Below the pieces are notes generated by a model, which worked only from the letters and a program-made list of their open reading frames with translations, was not told the DNA's origin and searched no databases. Of a stretch of DNA of 64,000 bases, positions 24,055-35,466 are shown one piece after another (position 1 is the stretch's first letter; the number at the start of each line of letters is the position of its first letter). The position numbers and the translations under genes are program-made. The stretch lies in NCBI GenBank assembly GCA_019155185.1, contig CM032816.1:14090207-14154206 (forward strand), in the 5' to 3' direction. This DNA comes from Beaufortia kweichowensis (taxonomy: Eukaryota > Chordata > Actinopteri > Cypriniformes > Gastromyzontidae).

Positions 24055-27000
24055 TTTATTTATTTATTTTGTGTGGTATTTGTGGTTGGTCTGCCCATGT
24101 TTGGTTTTCATTCATTCTTTTATGAGTACACTAAGATTAGGCACACTCAATATAAATGGTGCACGAGATAGTGGGAAAAGAACAATGCTTTTTGAAATAA
24201 TAAAACAAAAGAAATATGATGTTTTGCTGGTTCAAGAAACCCATAGTGATGTTAAGAATGAATGTGATTGGAAGATGGAATGGGATGGGGAAGTTATTTT
24301 AAGTCATTTTTAAGAAGTAGCTATCCTTTTTCAAAAACATTGTAAACCTTTATCGTATGAGGTTGAACACATTATTGAAGGATATTTATTGAAAGTCAGA
24401 GCAAAATTTGAAAAGTTTGTGGTAACATTTGTAAACATTTCAGCTCCTGTTATTGGTCCTGAGAGGGTTTGTTTTTTAAAGAAACTGAATGATGCACTAT
24501 CTTCTTTTGAACAAGAAGAGTATATGTTTATGGGGGGAGATTTTAATTGTACAGCAAATGACAAAGTAGATAGGAATCATAAAGAGCCTCATATTGCTTC
24601 TCAGCATGAAATGCTTAAACTCATTGCTGAACAGGACCTTCATGATATTTGGAGAGTTTTGCACAAAAATGAAAGACAATATACATGGGCACAAACAAGA
24701 GAGAATTTCATTACTTTAGCTAGATTGGATAGATTTTATTGTTTTAAACATCATTTTAATGTCATTAAAAAATGTGTGATTCTACCTGTAAGCTTTTCTG
24801 ATCACTGTTTAGTTGATTGTGAGATTTATATTGCAAATATAAAACCTAAAAGTGCTTATTGGCACTTTAATGTCTCATTGCTGCAAGATAAGTTTTTTAC
24901 TGAGACCTTTACATATTTTTGGAAACAGTTTGGGTTGAAAAAACATGAATATATTTCGCTACAACAGTGGTGGGACTATGGTAAAATTGGGATACAGCAA
25001 CTGTGCCATCAGTACACTCTCAATGTTTCTAGGGACATTTCTCGAGCGATGAGAGACCTAGAGATTGAAATAGTGGACTTACAGAATTCTGTAGTGTCCA
25101 CAGGAAATCGAGGACATACTGAGCTCCTCAAATTAAAAAGGAAGATGTTAGATGGAATGTTGGGTGTTAAAGCACAGGGTGCGTTGGTTCGCTCTCGATT
25201 TCAGAGTGTTGAACAGATGGATGGCCCGACCAAGTTCTTCTTTGGTTTAGAAAAAAAGAATGGACAAAGTCGATTTATTCACTCGTTATATTCATTAAAT
25301 GGAACTGAAATAAAACAGCCCAATGAAATCAGGAAAAGGGCGGTGTCTTTTTACTCTGATTTGTATAAGAGTGAGAGTCCAGTGGTGGATGAGTCAGCCA
25401 ATTCGTTTTATACAGGGTTGCCGAAAGTGCCGGATGAAGTTAATTTTGAACTTCAAAAACCTATTTCCACAGGAGAATTGCAGATTGCACTACAGAGCAT
25501 GGAATGTGGCAGAGCACCTGGTATCGATGGTCTCCCCATTGACTTTTATAAATCTTTTTGGTCAGTAATAGGGGATGACTTGCTTGAAGTACTCAATGAG
25601 AGTTTGGCTGATGGCTTGCTACCGTTGAGTTGCAGAAGGGCAGTCATAACTCTTCTTCCAAAGAAAGGAGATTTAAAAGATATTAAGAATTGGCGACCCG
25701 TTTCACTTTTGTGTACCGATTTAAAAATCTTTTCTAAAGTTTTGGCAATGAGGCTGAGGGAGGTAGTTGGTCGGGTAGTTCATCGGGATCAGACATACTG
25801 TGTACCTAATAGGTCCATTTTTGATAATATTTTTTTAATTCGGGATATTTTGAACGTCTCTAAGTTATTGGGCTTAAACACCGGTCTTATTTCATTAGAT
25901 CAAGAAAAGGCGTTTGACAGGGTTGAGCACAGCTATCTCTGGCGTACACTGGAGGAGTTTGGGCTTGACCCAGGTTTTATTGCCATGATCAGGGTTTTGT
26001 ATCAGGACATTGAGAGTGTGCTGAAAATAAATGGTGGTTTGTGTACACCTTTTAAAGTTCAGAGAGGGATCAGACAGGGATGTGCATTATCAGGGATGCT
26101 GTATGCCCTGGCTATTGAACCACTGCTTGTGAAAATTAGAAACAGTATTGAAGGCTGGTCTATCCCACACTCAAGTGAAAAAGTTAAACTTTCAGCTTAT
26201 GCTGATGACATCATTGTTGTAATTAAAGATCAAACTGATATAATGGTGTTAAAGAAAATTATTGATGGTTTTGGCCTTATTTCTTCGTCCAAGGTAAATT
26301 GGTCAAAAAGTGAAGCCTTGATGTGTGGTGAATGGTTTGGAGATCCTCCCAAACTACCAGGGGGTTTGTCCTGGAAAAATGATGGGATAAAATATCTGGG
26401 AGTTTATATTGGGAGCGATTCTGTGCTACAAAAAAACTGGGAAGGTGTTTTAGAAAAAGTAAAAGGAAAATTAGAAAAATGGAAGTGGATTTTACCGAGA
26501 ATGTCATTTAGAGGTAGAGTAATAATTATTAATAATTTGGTGGCTTCAATGTTATGGCACCGTTTGACTTGTGTTGATCCTCCCAGCGGGCTTTTGGCAA
26601 AATTACAAGCCTGTATAATAGATTTTTTCTGGAATGGATTTCACTGGATATCCCAGAGCATACTCTTTCTGCCCACGGAGAAGGGTGGACAAGGACTTGT
26701 ACATCTGGCCAGCAGAAGAGCAGCTTTTCGTTTGCTATTTGTTCAGAGATACTTGACAGGACCAACGGATTTAGTCTGGAGGAAAGTGGCTGATATTATT
26801 TTTAACAAAGTGAGTGGACTGAACTTGAATTCTGTACTCTTTTTAACAGACTTCAGCAAATTACAGCTTAATACATCCTTGTCGACACAATTCTACAAAG
26901 GACTTTTTAATGTTTGGCAATTATTTAAAAAATGGAGGCAAGACACAACATCTCTATACTGGCTACTCGAAGAACCTCTTGTTCATGGAGCGAGGTTGGA

Positions 27001-28010
27001 TGTGGCTTGTGAAGCCACACCAGGACTATCACAAATCTTTTGTTCATCGAAAGTTTTAAAGTTGCATGATTTGATGGACATTGGTGGCCCAGAGCTATGT
27101 AATACTCAAGCTGTGGCATCTCAGTTGGGAATTCAATCTGTGAGACAGGTTGAAAGAGTGTTAGATCTGTTAATGCAAAAATTGACAGCAGAAGAAAAAT
27201 TTATGTTAAAAAGAGTACTATAATGGAAAAGTGGTTCCTACTAATTCAGATCCATTTCCCAAAATTTTAATTACTCCTGATTTAAAAGGTTTAAATGGGT
27301 CTTTTTTGGAATTGGAAAGTCTGGAGAATCTGCATTTTCAAGATGTTCAAAGCAAAGTGTTATATAAATGTTGTGTAAAGGTTTTAAATAAAGCAATTCT
27401 CAAAGAACGAAAGGATACAGTGTGGAGAGAAAAATTGGGGTTAGAAGATCATGTAAAACCTGTTTGGAGAATTTTTTATAAACCACCATTAGAAAAGTGT
27501 ATAGGTGATCTTCAGTGGAAAATACTGCATGGCACAGTTGCTGTTAACGCATTTGTGAATATTATTAATTCTAATGTGTCTGATGTGTGTCCTTTCTGTG
27601 AAATAAGGGAAACGATTTTTCACTGCTTTTTAGAATGTCTGAGACTGAGGAATTTGTTTAGTGTACTTAATTTAATGTTTTTTAATTTTGATGAAAAATT
27701 CTCTTTCCAGAGCTTCATTTTTGGTCCATGTTATAGAGCAGCCCAAAAAAGTAAAGATCAATTGTTAAATTTCTTGATTGGACAAGCTAAAAGAGCTATA
27801 TATATTACAAGAAAAGTGAAGATAGAAGGTAGAGATGGGCAAGAAGTTGAGATGGTTTATAAAAACTTGGTGAAAAGTCGGGTTCTGATTGATTTTAAAT
27901 TTTATAAGTTGATTAATGATTATGAAAGTTTTTTGTATAGATGGGGGTACAAGGAAGCTATTTGCACAATTGTGGATGGAATGCTGATTTTTAATTTGGT
28001 ATTGGAATAA
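24032..28010 (+). pseudogene. E5 ORF2, APE endonuclease / reverse transcriptase, nearly intact
   Basis: ATG 24032 overlaps the end of ORF1. It encodes a hydrophobic leader (LFIYFVWYLWLVCPCLVFI) up to the APE Met at 24122. A TAA at 24311-24313 coincides with loss of about four codons in the LSHNxSLSAG block, and the same frame then continues. A 944-codon open stretch (24389-27223) has GGDFNCTAND, LARLDRFYC and SDHCLVDC; then RT with LSCRRAVITLLPKKGDL (about 25627), SLDQEKAFDRV, IRQGCALSGMLYALAIEP and YADDIIVVI (about 26200). A one-base shift near 27210 moves the C-terminus to 27231-28010, with DLQWKILHG and the knuckle CPFCEIRETIFHCFLEC (about 27590). Confidence 0.88.
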
Positions 28011-28142
28011 TTATTGAATGTATTAGAAAAGGTGGAAACAAGAATGTTGAAATAAGAGTGTTGAAAATGTGATTATAATTTTAAATTTATAATGTATTTA
28101 TGACTTTTTTTATGACTAAATAAAGTTGTTGTGAAAAACTCA

Positions 28143-28411
<269 letters not shown>

Positions 28412-28591
28412 CTGTGTGCGCATGTGTGGGTGTGACGGAGCGAGTGGAGCGTGGTTGTGAGAGCGGGTGTGCAGGTGTGTTTTCAAACTTTTCTATCTTT
28501 TTCCTCTTTGTGTTAAAGTTGGCTAATATAGTCCAATTTTATAGTAAGGGGTTGGTGTTTTGTGTCTTGGCGTGCGTTTTCCTTTGGAAGG

Positions 28592-29840
28592 ATGGCGCTT
28601 TGCGGTTCAGAGGGTTTTGAGTCACTCACGCGTCGGCATGGAGTGAAAGTGGATCCATGGTGAGTATAGCAGAGTGTTGTTTGGCGGCAGGTGAAGTGGT
28701 GGGGTTTGAGTCGGTTTTGTCGGCTGCTAGGATGAATAGCGCGACAGTAATGTTTTTGAGCACGGTGGAAAAAGCAAATGAATTAGTGGAGCGTGGGTTG
28801 GTGATTAATGATGCTTTTACTGCTGTACTTCCACTTTCAATGCCGTCTAAGAGAGTGACATTGTCGAATGTGCCACCGTTTGTAAAAGATGATTTCTTGG
28901 TTAATACATTGTCTCGCTATGGGAAATTGGTTTCACCAATCAAGAAAGCACCACTTGGAAATGTGTCTCCACTTCTGAAACATGTGGTCTCCTTTAGGAG
29001 ATATGCATACATGGTGTTAAAAGATGATGCTGAGCTTGATGTGTCATTTAATTTTCGAATGGATGACTTTGATTACATGATCTATGCAACAACTGATAAA
29101 ATGAGATGTTTTGGATGTGGGAGAGCAGGACATTTGAAGTGCGTACATGCCCAGATAAAGGTGAAAATGTTGAGAGTGATGAAGTAATTAGGCCACAGAC
29201 ATCGGTAGAAGCATCGGTGGAAACAAGATGTCCCATCGCTGAGCCGAGGGTTACTAAGGTTGCTGAAAGAAGGTCAGTTGGGGGGACGGTTGTAGATAGG
29301 GTTTCACCTGAGACTGTGAAGGCTACATCTTCTGCCTCTCATGAACAAATGGAAAATTTGGTTGTGTTGGCAGAAAGTGAAATGCAAACTAGTAGTGCTG
29401 AAGGTGGTATAAAATCTTCAGAGGTGTTTCCTGATGCAATTTGTACAGAAACGGTGGATTCACAGGCTTTTAAAGTGCCTTTAAAAAGGAAAAAGATTAA
29501 AGATGATGTTTTTTTGAAGGCGGCAAAAAAAGTTGAGATAAATAATGTAATGAATGAAGAGGAGGAAGAAAGTGATGAAGATTTATCCGACTCTGGTAGT
29601 GTGCTTTCTCAGACTGAATATCAAATTACTGGTTATGATGTGCATAACATTAAACAGTTTTTGAAAATTACAAAAAATAAGAGGAATGTAAACGTTGAAA
29701 AGTATTTCCCAAATACTCAGTTGTTGGTGGAAAGATCACAGATTTTTTTGAGCGAGGGGTGTTTTACTGATAAAGAAGTATATCGAATGAAGAAAATTGT
29801 GAGAAGACTTACTGCAGATTTAAGCAATGATAGTGTTTAA
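28592..29840 (+). pseudogene. E6 ORF1, two frameshifts
   Basis: ATG 28592 encodes MALCGSEGFESLTRRHGVKV, then runs into a TGA. The next frame (about 28657-29187) has SIAECCLAAGEVVG, SAARMNSATVMFLS, KRVTLSNVPPFVKDD, KHVVSFRRYAYMVL and the first half of the knuckle, CFGCGRAGHL. A one-base shift inside the knuckle (about 29140) moves the rest, including the last Cys, into the frame that runs to TAA 29838-29840. That frame has the linker, the NLS-like KVPLKRKKIK, an acidic stretch and the module YDVHNIKQFLKITKN, EKYFPNTQLLV and YRMKKIVRRL. The ORF2 frame opens at 29827, and another in-frame ATG (29842) lies one base after the stop. Confidence 0.82.
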
Positions 29841-32800
29841 AATGTTGATCTCTATGCTCCCGTTTACGATGCTTGTATGGGGTGTTTTATTGTCGATTTT
29901 TCTTTCAAGCATGAGTAACATTAAAATTGCATCCATGAATGTTAATGGTGCAAGGGATTGCAAAAAACGTGTAGAAATCTTTGAATTATTTAAACAAAGA
30001 AGTATTGATGTTGCTTTACTACAAGAGACACATAGCGATGAAAAAAATGTAGGTCTTTGGGCCATGGAATGGAATGGGCTCTCATTTTTGAGTCACAATA
30101 ATTCACTTAGTGCAGGAGTTGCTGTGCTTTTTTCTAAAAGTTTCACCCCTGTCTCATATGAGGTGGATGAGATTTTAAAAGGAAGGATTTTAAAGATTAG
30201 AGCTGTTTTTGAAAATGTGGGTTTTGTCTTTATATGTGTATATGCTCCAACTGCAACTAAAGATAGAATTGATTTTTTAGATACCTTATGTTTAGGGTTG
30301 CAAAAATGTAGTAATGATGATTATTTAATTATTGGTGGTGATTTTAATTGTACCGAAAAAGATATCGATAGGAATCATCTTGAACCTCATATGTTGTCAC
30401 GGAAGAGGCTGATACAACTTATTAAAACCCATGAGCTTAGTGATATTTGGAGGATCTTTCATGGGAATAGTAGACAATATACATGGACTCATAGTCGCGA
30501 TAAGGTTGTGTCTTTGGCAAGATTAGATAGATTATATTGTTTTAAACATCAGACTAATGTTTACAGAAGTTGTTGTATTACGCCAGTTTCGTTTTCTGAC
30601 CATTGTATTGTTCAATGTTCTTTGTTTGAGCTCTGTGAAACCAAGGAGTGCATATTGGCACTTTAATAATGCTCTTTTGAGTGATAAAGATTTTAAAGAT
30701 GCTTTTGAATTTTTTTGGAAGGATTTTAGAAATACAAAGTCAACGTTTAGCTCAGTACAACAGTGGTGGGATTATGGAAAGGCCCAAATTAAACAGTTTA
30801 GCCAACAGTATACAAGAAATGTGACTAAGAATATAGATAGGTTAATGAAAGTTATAGAGATGGAAATTATTAAATTGCAGGAATTGTTAGAATCTAATGG
30901 AGATTGGACTGTTATGAGGTGTATTTCAGAGGAAAAATCCAAATTAAATAATTTGCTGGAGATGAAAGCAAAAGGGGCCTTGGTTAGGTCACGTTTTCAA
31001 AATGTTGAACAAATGGATGTGCCATCTAAATTCTTTTTTGGCCTTGAGAAGAAGAATGGCCAAAAGAGGTTTTTTCATTCATTGCGATCTGAGTCAGGGA
31101 CTATGTTGACTGATGTTAATGAAATTCGTAAAAGAATTGTTGATTTTTATAAAAGTTTGTACAAAAGTGAGCTCGAAATAAAACAAAATATAAGTAATTC
31201 TTTTTTAGAAGATTTACCTCAAGTTTCTGTTGAATCTAATCAGGATTTAGGTGGTGCTTTACAGCTAAAAGAATTAGAAAAGGCACTTCAGAGTATGCAA
31301 CCTGGGAAAGCCCCAGGTATAGATGGTCTCCCTGTTGAGTTTTTCAAAGCTTTTTGGTCTGTGTTAGGGGAAGACTTACTTCAGGTTTTAAATGACAGTT
31401 TTGTAAGCGGGTTTTTGCCTTTAAGCTGTCGTAGAGCTGTTCTAACCCTTTTGCCAAAAAAAGGAGATCTCACAGATATAAAATGCTGGAGACCAGTGTC
31501 AGTATTGTGTAGCGATTATAAGATACTTTCTAAAGCCCTTGCTAATAGACTTGCAGGAGTTTTAGAGCAAGTGATTCAATCTGATCAAGCGTATTGTATT
31601 AAGTGAGAGGTCTATTTTTGATAACATATCATTTATTAAGTGATATTTTTGACCTTGCCAAAATGAAGGAATTTGATGTAGGCCTAATCTCTTTAGATCA
31701 GGAGAAGGCCTTCGATAGGGTGGAACATCAATATCTTTTGGATACTCTAGAAGCTTTTGGTTTTATAAAAGAATTTGTGAATAAAATTAAAGTTTTATAC
31801 AATGATACTGAAAGTGTTATTAAGGTTAATGGTGGCTTAAGTGCTCCTTTTAAATTGAAAAGAGGTGTAAGACAAGGTTGTCCTTTGTCTGGGATGTTGT
31901 ACTCTATAGCCATAGAACCTTTTTACAAAAGGTTCGAGAAAATATTAATGGGTTGTGTTTACCGTCTTCTAATAAAAATGTTTCTCTGTCAGCTTATGCT
32001 GATGATGTAGTGGTCTTAATTAGTGATCAAAAAGACATTGATACTTTGGTAAAAATTTTAAATGATTTTAAAGAAATATCATCAGCTAAGGTAAATTGGG
32101 CCAAGAGTGAAGCGATTTTGGTCGGTCATTGGCTAAAGGGTGCACCAAAGCTCCCAAATGGTTTAACCTGGATTAAAGGAGGTTTTAAATATCTTGGTGT
32201 ATTTCTTGGAGATGATTTTATTGTAAAGAAAAATTGGGACGATGTCCTTGAAAGAGTAAAAGGAAGGTTAAACAAATGGAAGTGGTTGATTCCAAAAATG
32301 TCATACAGAGGGCGCACCTTAATTATTAACAATCTTGTGGCTTCCTCTTTGTGGCATCGTTTAGCCTGTGTGGATCCTCACGTGTGGTTATTGTCTGACA
32401 TTCAAAAGGTTTTAATAGATTTCTTCTGGGAAAAATTACACTGGGTGTCCCAAAGTGTGTTATATTTGTCAAAGGATGAAGGAGGTCAGGGTCTTATAAA
32501 TGTGCAAAGCAGAATTGCAGCTTTTCGTATGCGTTTCATACATCGTTTTTTATATGGATCATTTTATTCAAATTGGAAAGCTGTCGCATGTGAGATTTTG
32601 AAGAGTTTAGGGGGCTTAAGTCTTGATAAATCTCTTTTTTTGATGGACCCTCAAAGAGTGGACACATCAGATGCACCAATTTTTTATAAAAACATTTTTA
32701 AAGTTTGGAGCTTATTTGGTGCTGTTGTTGGACAAAACTCAAGGTCACTGTTTTGGTTGCTTCAAGAACCTCTGATCTATGGAACCCGTTTTGATGAAAT

Positions 32801-33791
32801 GGGAAATGCAAATGCTGGACGATTAATCAAAGCAGGATTTATGACAATTGGACATTTGGTGAATACTGCTGGTCCAGACTTTGAAAACATTGAAGAGACT
32901 GCTGTAAAGTTGGGTTTTAAATCTATTAGGCTGGTTCGCCAAATGTTAATGAAGTGGCGGTCAGCTTTAAAAGAAGAAGAGCTAAAAATCCTTTCAAAAT
33001 TTTGTCAAGGTTTAATAAAACCTAATGAAGAGGACCCCTTTCATAATTTAATTTTGTCACCTAAAATGGATGATTGTGAAGGTCCATTTTTGGAAAAAAA
33101 AGATATATGTTTCAGTATTGAATCATTTAATGTGAAAGAAGTGTATAAAAGCTGTGTCAAAGTTTTTAATAGAAAGGTTTTGAATAACAGGAGTGATACA
33201 CCTTGGCGTAGTGTTCTTGGGCTTAGTACGGATTATAGACCAGAATGGAGAGCACTGTACAAGCCACCGTTACCTAAGAGAGGAGGTGATATTCAATGGA
33301 GAATTTTGCATGGAGTGATAGCTGTTAATGCTTTTATTTCTGTGTTAAATCCTGAGATTGTTTCTGATTGCCCTTTTTGTATGCAAAGAGAAACAGTTTT
33401 TCATGCTTTTATGTATTGTTGTAGACTAAGACCTTTATTTAATGTTTTAGAAAATTTTTTCAAATCTTTTAATGAGGATTTTTCTATGCAAATGTTTATT
33501 TGTGGTTTTAAATATGTAAGGAGAAGGGCTTCTGAGTGTCAATTGTTTAATTTTGTTTTGGGCAAATCAAAAATGGCAATTTATGTCAGTAGGAAGAATA
33601 AAGTTGAAAATATTTCTGGACAAGATGTTTTGATGGTTTTTGCCAATTTAATTAAATCAAGAGTAATTATAGATTTCAATTTTTTTAAAGTAATGAATGA
33701 TTTGTCATCGTTTGAAATTAAATGGTGTAGTAGAAATGTATTATGCTCGGTATATGAAGGGATGTTAGTTTTTGCATCTTTTTTGCAGTAA
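29827..33791 (+). pseudogene. E6 ORF2, APE / reverse transcriptase, three or four frameshifts
   Basis: ATG 29827 or 29842 leads into a hydrophobic leader (LPFTMLVWGVLLSIFL) and APE with IASMNVNGARD, LQETHSDE, GGDFNCTE and LARLDRLYC. Shifts near 30640, 31600 and 31920 split the frame. RT: LSCRRAVLTLLPKKGDL (about 31420), SLDQEKAFDRV (about 31690), VRQGCPLSGMLYSIAIEP (about 31867) and YADDVVVLI (about 31995). The last frame (31878-33791) is long and holds the YLGVFLGD block, EWRALYKPP, DIQWRILHG and the knuckle CPFCMQRETVFHAFMYC (about 33370). It ends at TAA 33789-33791. Confidence 0.86.
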
Positions 33792-33903
33792 GGGTTTTTT
33801 TCTGAAATGTGTTGTAGGTGTTTATATATTGTGTTTATAATGTAATGTAAAATGTTTTTTTTTTGTTGTTGATTGTAATAAAATGTATTTTTCAAAATTC
33901 AAT

Positions 33904-33943
33904 TCTCTCTCTCTCTGTGTCTCTCTCTGTCTCTCTCTCTCTG

Positions 33944-33982
<39 letters not shown>
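33904..33982 (+). repeat. (TC)n microsatellite tract 6, between E6 and E7
   Basis: About 79 bp of TC dinucleotides with TCTGTG and TCCC interruptions, one of the two shortest in the array. Confidence 0.95.
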
Positions 33983-33985
<3 letters not shown>

Positions 33986-34163
33986 GGTTGTGGGGTGTGA
34001 GGTGTGAGAGCTGTATGCTTGAATTGGATTTCAAGGGTAAACTTTTTCTGGTCTGTTTTGTATTTTTATTTATGTTTTTTGGAGGTTTAATTATCATGTT
34101 TTGGTTTATTTTTTGTCACTTTAAGAAAAGCACTAGTGTTGTGTTTCTTTGAGAACAGACGCC

Positions 34164-35458
34164 ATGGCGTCTCCCTCAGGTGAGGGAACGCCAGGTCTCT
34201 CTGTTAGGAATGGGTGCAAAGTGTTTTCGGATCAAGCGTTTACGGTTGAGGATGTGCTTTTAGCAATGGGTGAGATTGTAGGCCACGAAAACATAGCATC
34301 GGCCTCTAGAATGAATAAGGCTGTGGTAGTGTTCCTTAAAGATGAAAAACTCGTAAACAGCCTTGTCGAAAACGGAATTGTTGTTTCTGATACCCTGGTG
34401 CAGGTAAAGCCTTTGCGCGCACCCGCTACTAAAGTCACCATTTCAAACGTGCCTCCATTCATTTCGAATGAGCAAATTGCAAAGGAACTGAGTCGTTTTG
34501 GAAAGTTTGCTGGATCCATTAAAATGGTTCCGCTCGGGTGTAAAAGTGCTGCTTTAAAACATGTGCTGTCTTTCCGAAGACAAGTGTTCATGTTTTTAAG
34601 TGCGCAATCTCAGTCTTTGGATATCTCGTTTCGCATTCAACACGGCGACAGTTCTTATATGATTTATGCGACGACAGACAGTTTGCGGTGTTTTGAGTGC
34701 GGTGATTTGGGACATAAGAAGTTCACGTGTCCACACAGGAAACAAACAGAAAATGAAAATGAGAAGAACGACAGTAATAACGATGAGCAGGCCAATCAAG
34801 GAAAACAAAAACAAAACGAAAGTTCAGATAAAGAAAAACGGTCTTTAGCTGTAAAGGAAGTGGAGGTTCAGGGAAAAACAAAAAGACAAGCGGGGCTACC
34901 GAAAAAAGGATTGTGAGGTTTCAGCAGGAGAACCCAGTGTTATTCCTCGGACCGGTTCTCCAGCTGAACAGAGTGCTATAGAGTCAAGTTCATAGTCAGA
35001 GGTGAGTGAGTTTGTTTCATCTATGAGAGCTGGTGATAATTCTGTAGATGTTTTGAAGGATAATGTTGTTGATGTTGTTAAGGACATTGAAGGTGTTGGA
35101 GGTGATGAGGTTCAGGGTGTTAGTGGGTTACAGTCTACTGTGATTGTGGAGAATGAAAATAGTGATGATGAACTGATGGAGGATTGTGATAATTGTTCGG
35201 AGTTTTCGGAGATTGAATGCAGTCAGTCCGTAGATGACGTGTATTCTGTTGAGGATTTAAGCGAGTTTCTGGATTTAACTAAAGGTAAAAAGATTGATGT
35301 CTTAAAATATTTCCCAGATGTTAATAAATTGATTAAATCAGTGGTGAAAGCACAGAAGACAAAAACAAAAACAAAAACGATTTCGGCTAAAAAAGTTTCT
35401 AGCAACTGTACGTAAAGCTCAAAATGATAACGTGAAATTGTTAAAAGGGAAAAAATAA
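34164..35458 (+). pseudogene. E7 ORF1, complete domain set with frameshifts in the linker and near the end
   Basis: ATG 34164 in CGCCATGG context starts a 250-codon frame: VRNGCKVFSDQAFTVEDVLL, SASRMNKAVVVFLKDE, KVTISNVPPFISNE, KHVLSFRRQVFMFL (RRM-like units) and the knuckle CFECGDLGHKKFTC (about 34690-34730). It stops at 34916 after the NLS-like TKRQAGLPKKG. A second frame (35002-35415) has the acidic linker and the module YSVEDLSEFLDLTKGKK with LKYFPDVNKLI. A slip near the A-rich CAAAAA repeats (35361-35382) moves the final FRLKKFLATVRKA into the frame ending at TAA 35456-35458. ORF2 begins 8 bp later. Confidence 0.83.
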
Positions 35459-35466
35459 AAAGGCAC

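Larger units (their letters stand above)
22603..28147 (+). mobile_element. LINE copy E5 (lineage D), least damaged copy
   Basis: Full length between TC tracts 4 and 5. The 5' UTR is 22603-22796, starting GAGCGGATG. The 3' UTR is 28011-28147, with AATAAAG about 30 bp before the tract. Only one lesion is seen in ORF1, and a short deletion with a stop plus one frameshift in ORF2. E9 is the nearest relative. Confidence 0.85.
28412..33903 (+). mobile_element. LINE copy E6 (lineage C)
   Basis: Full length between TC tracts 5 and 6, with GCGCATGTGT at 28418-28427 close to the 5' end. The 5' UTR is 28412-28591. The 3' UTR is 33792-33903, with AATAAAA about 20 bp before the tract. E3 and E10 are closest. 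Confidence 0.85.
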
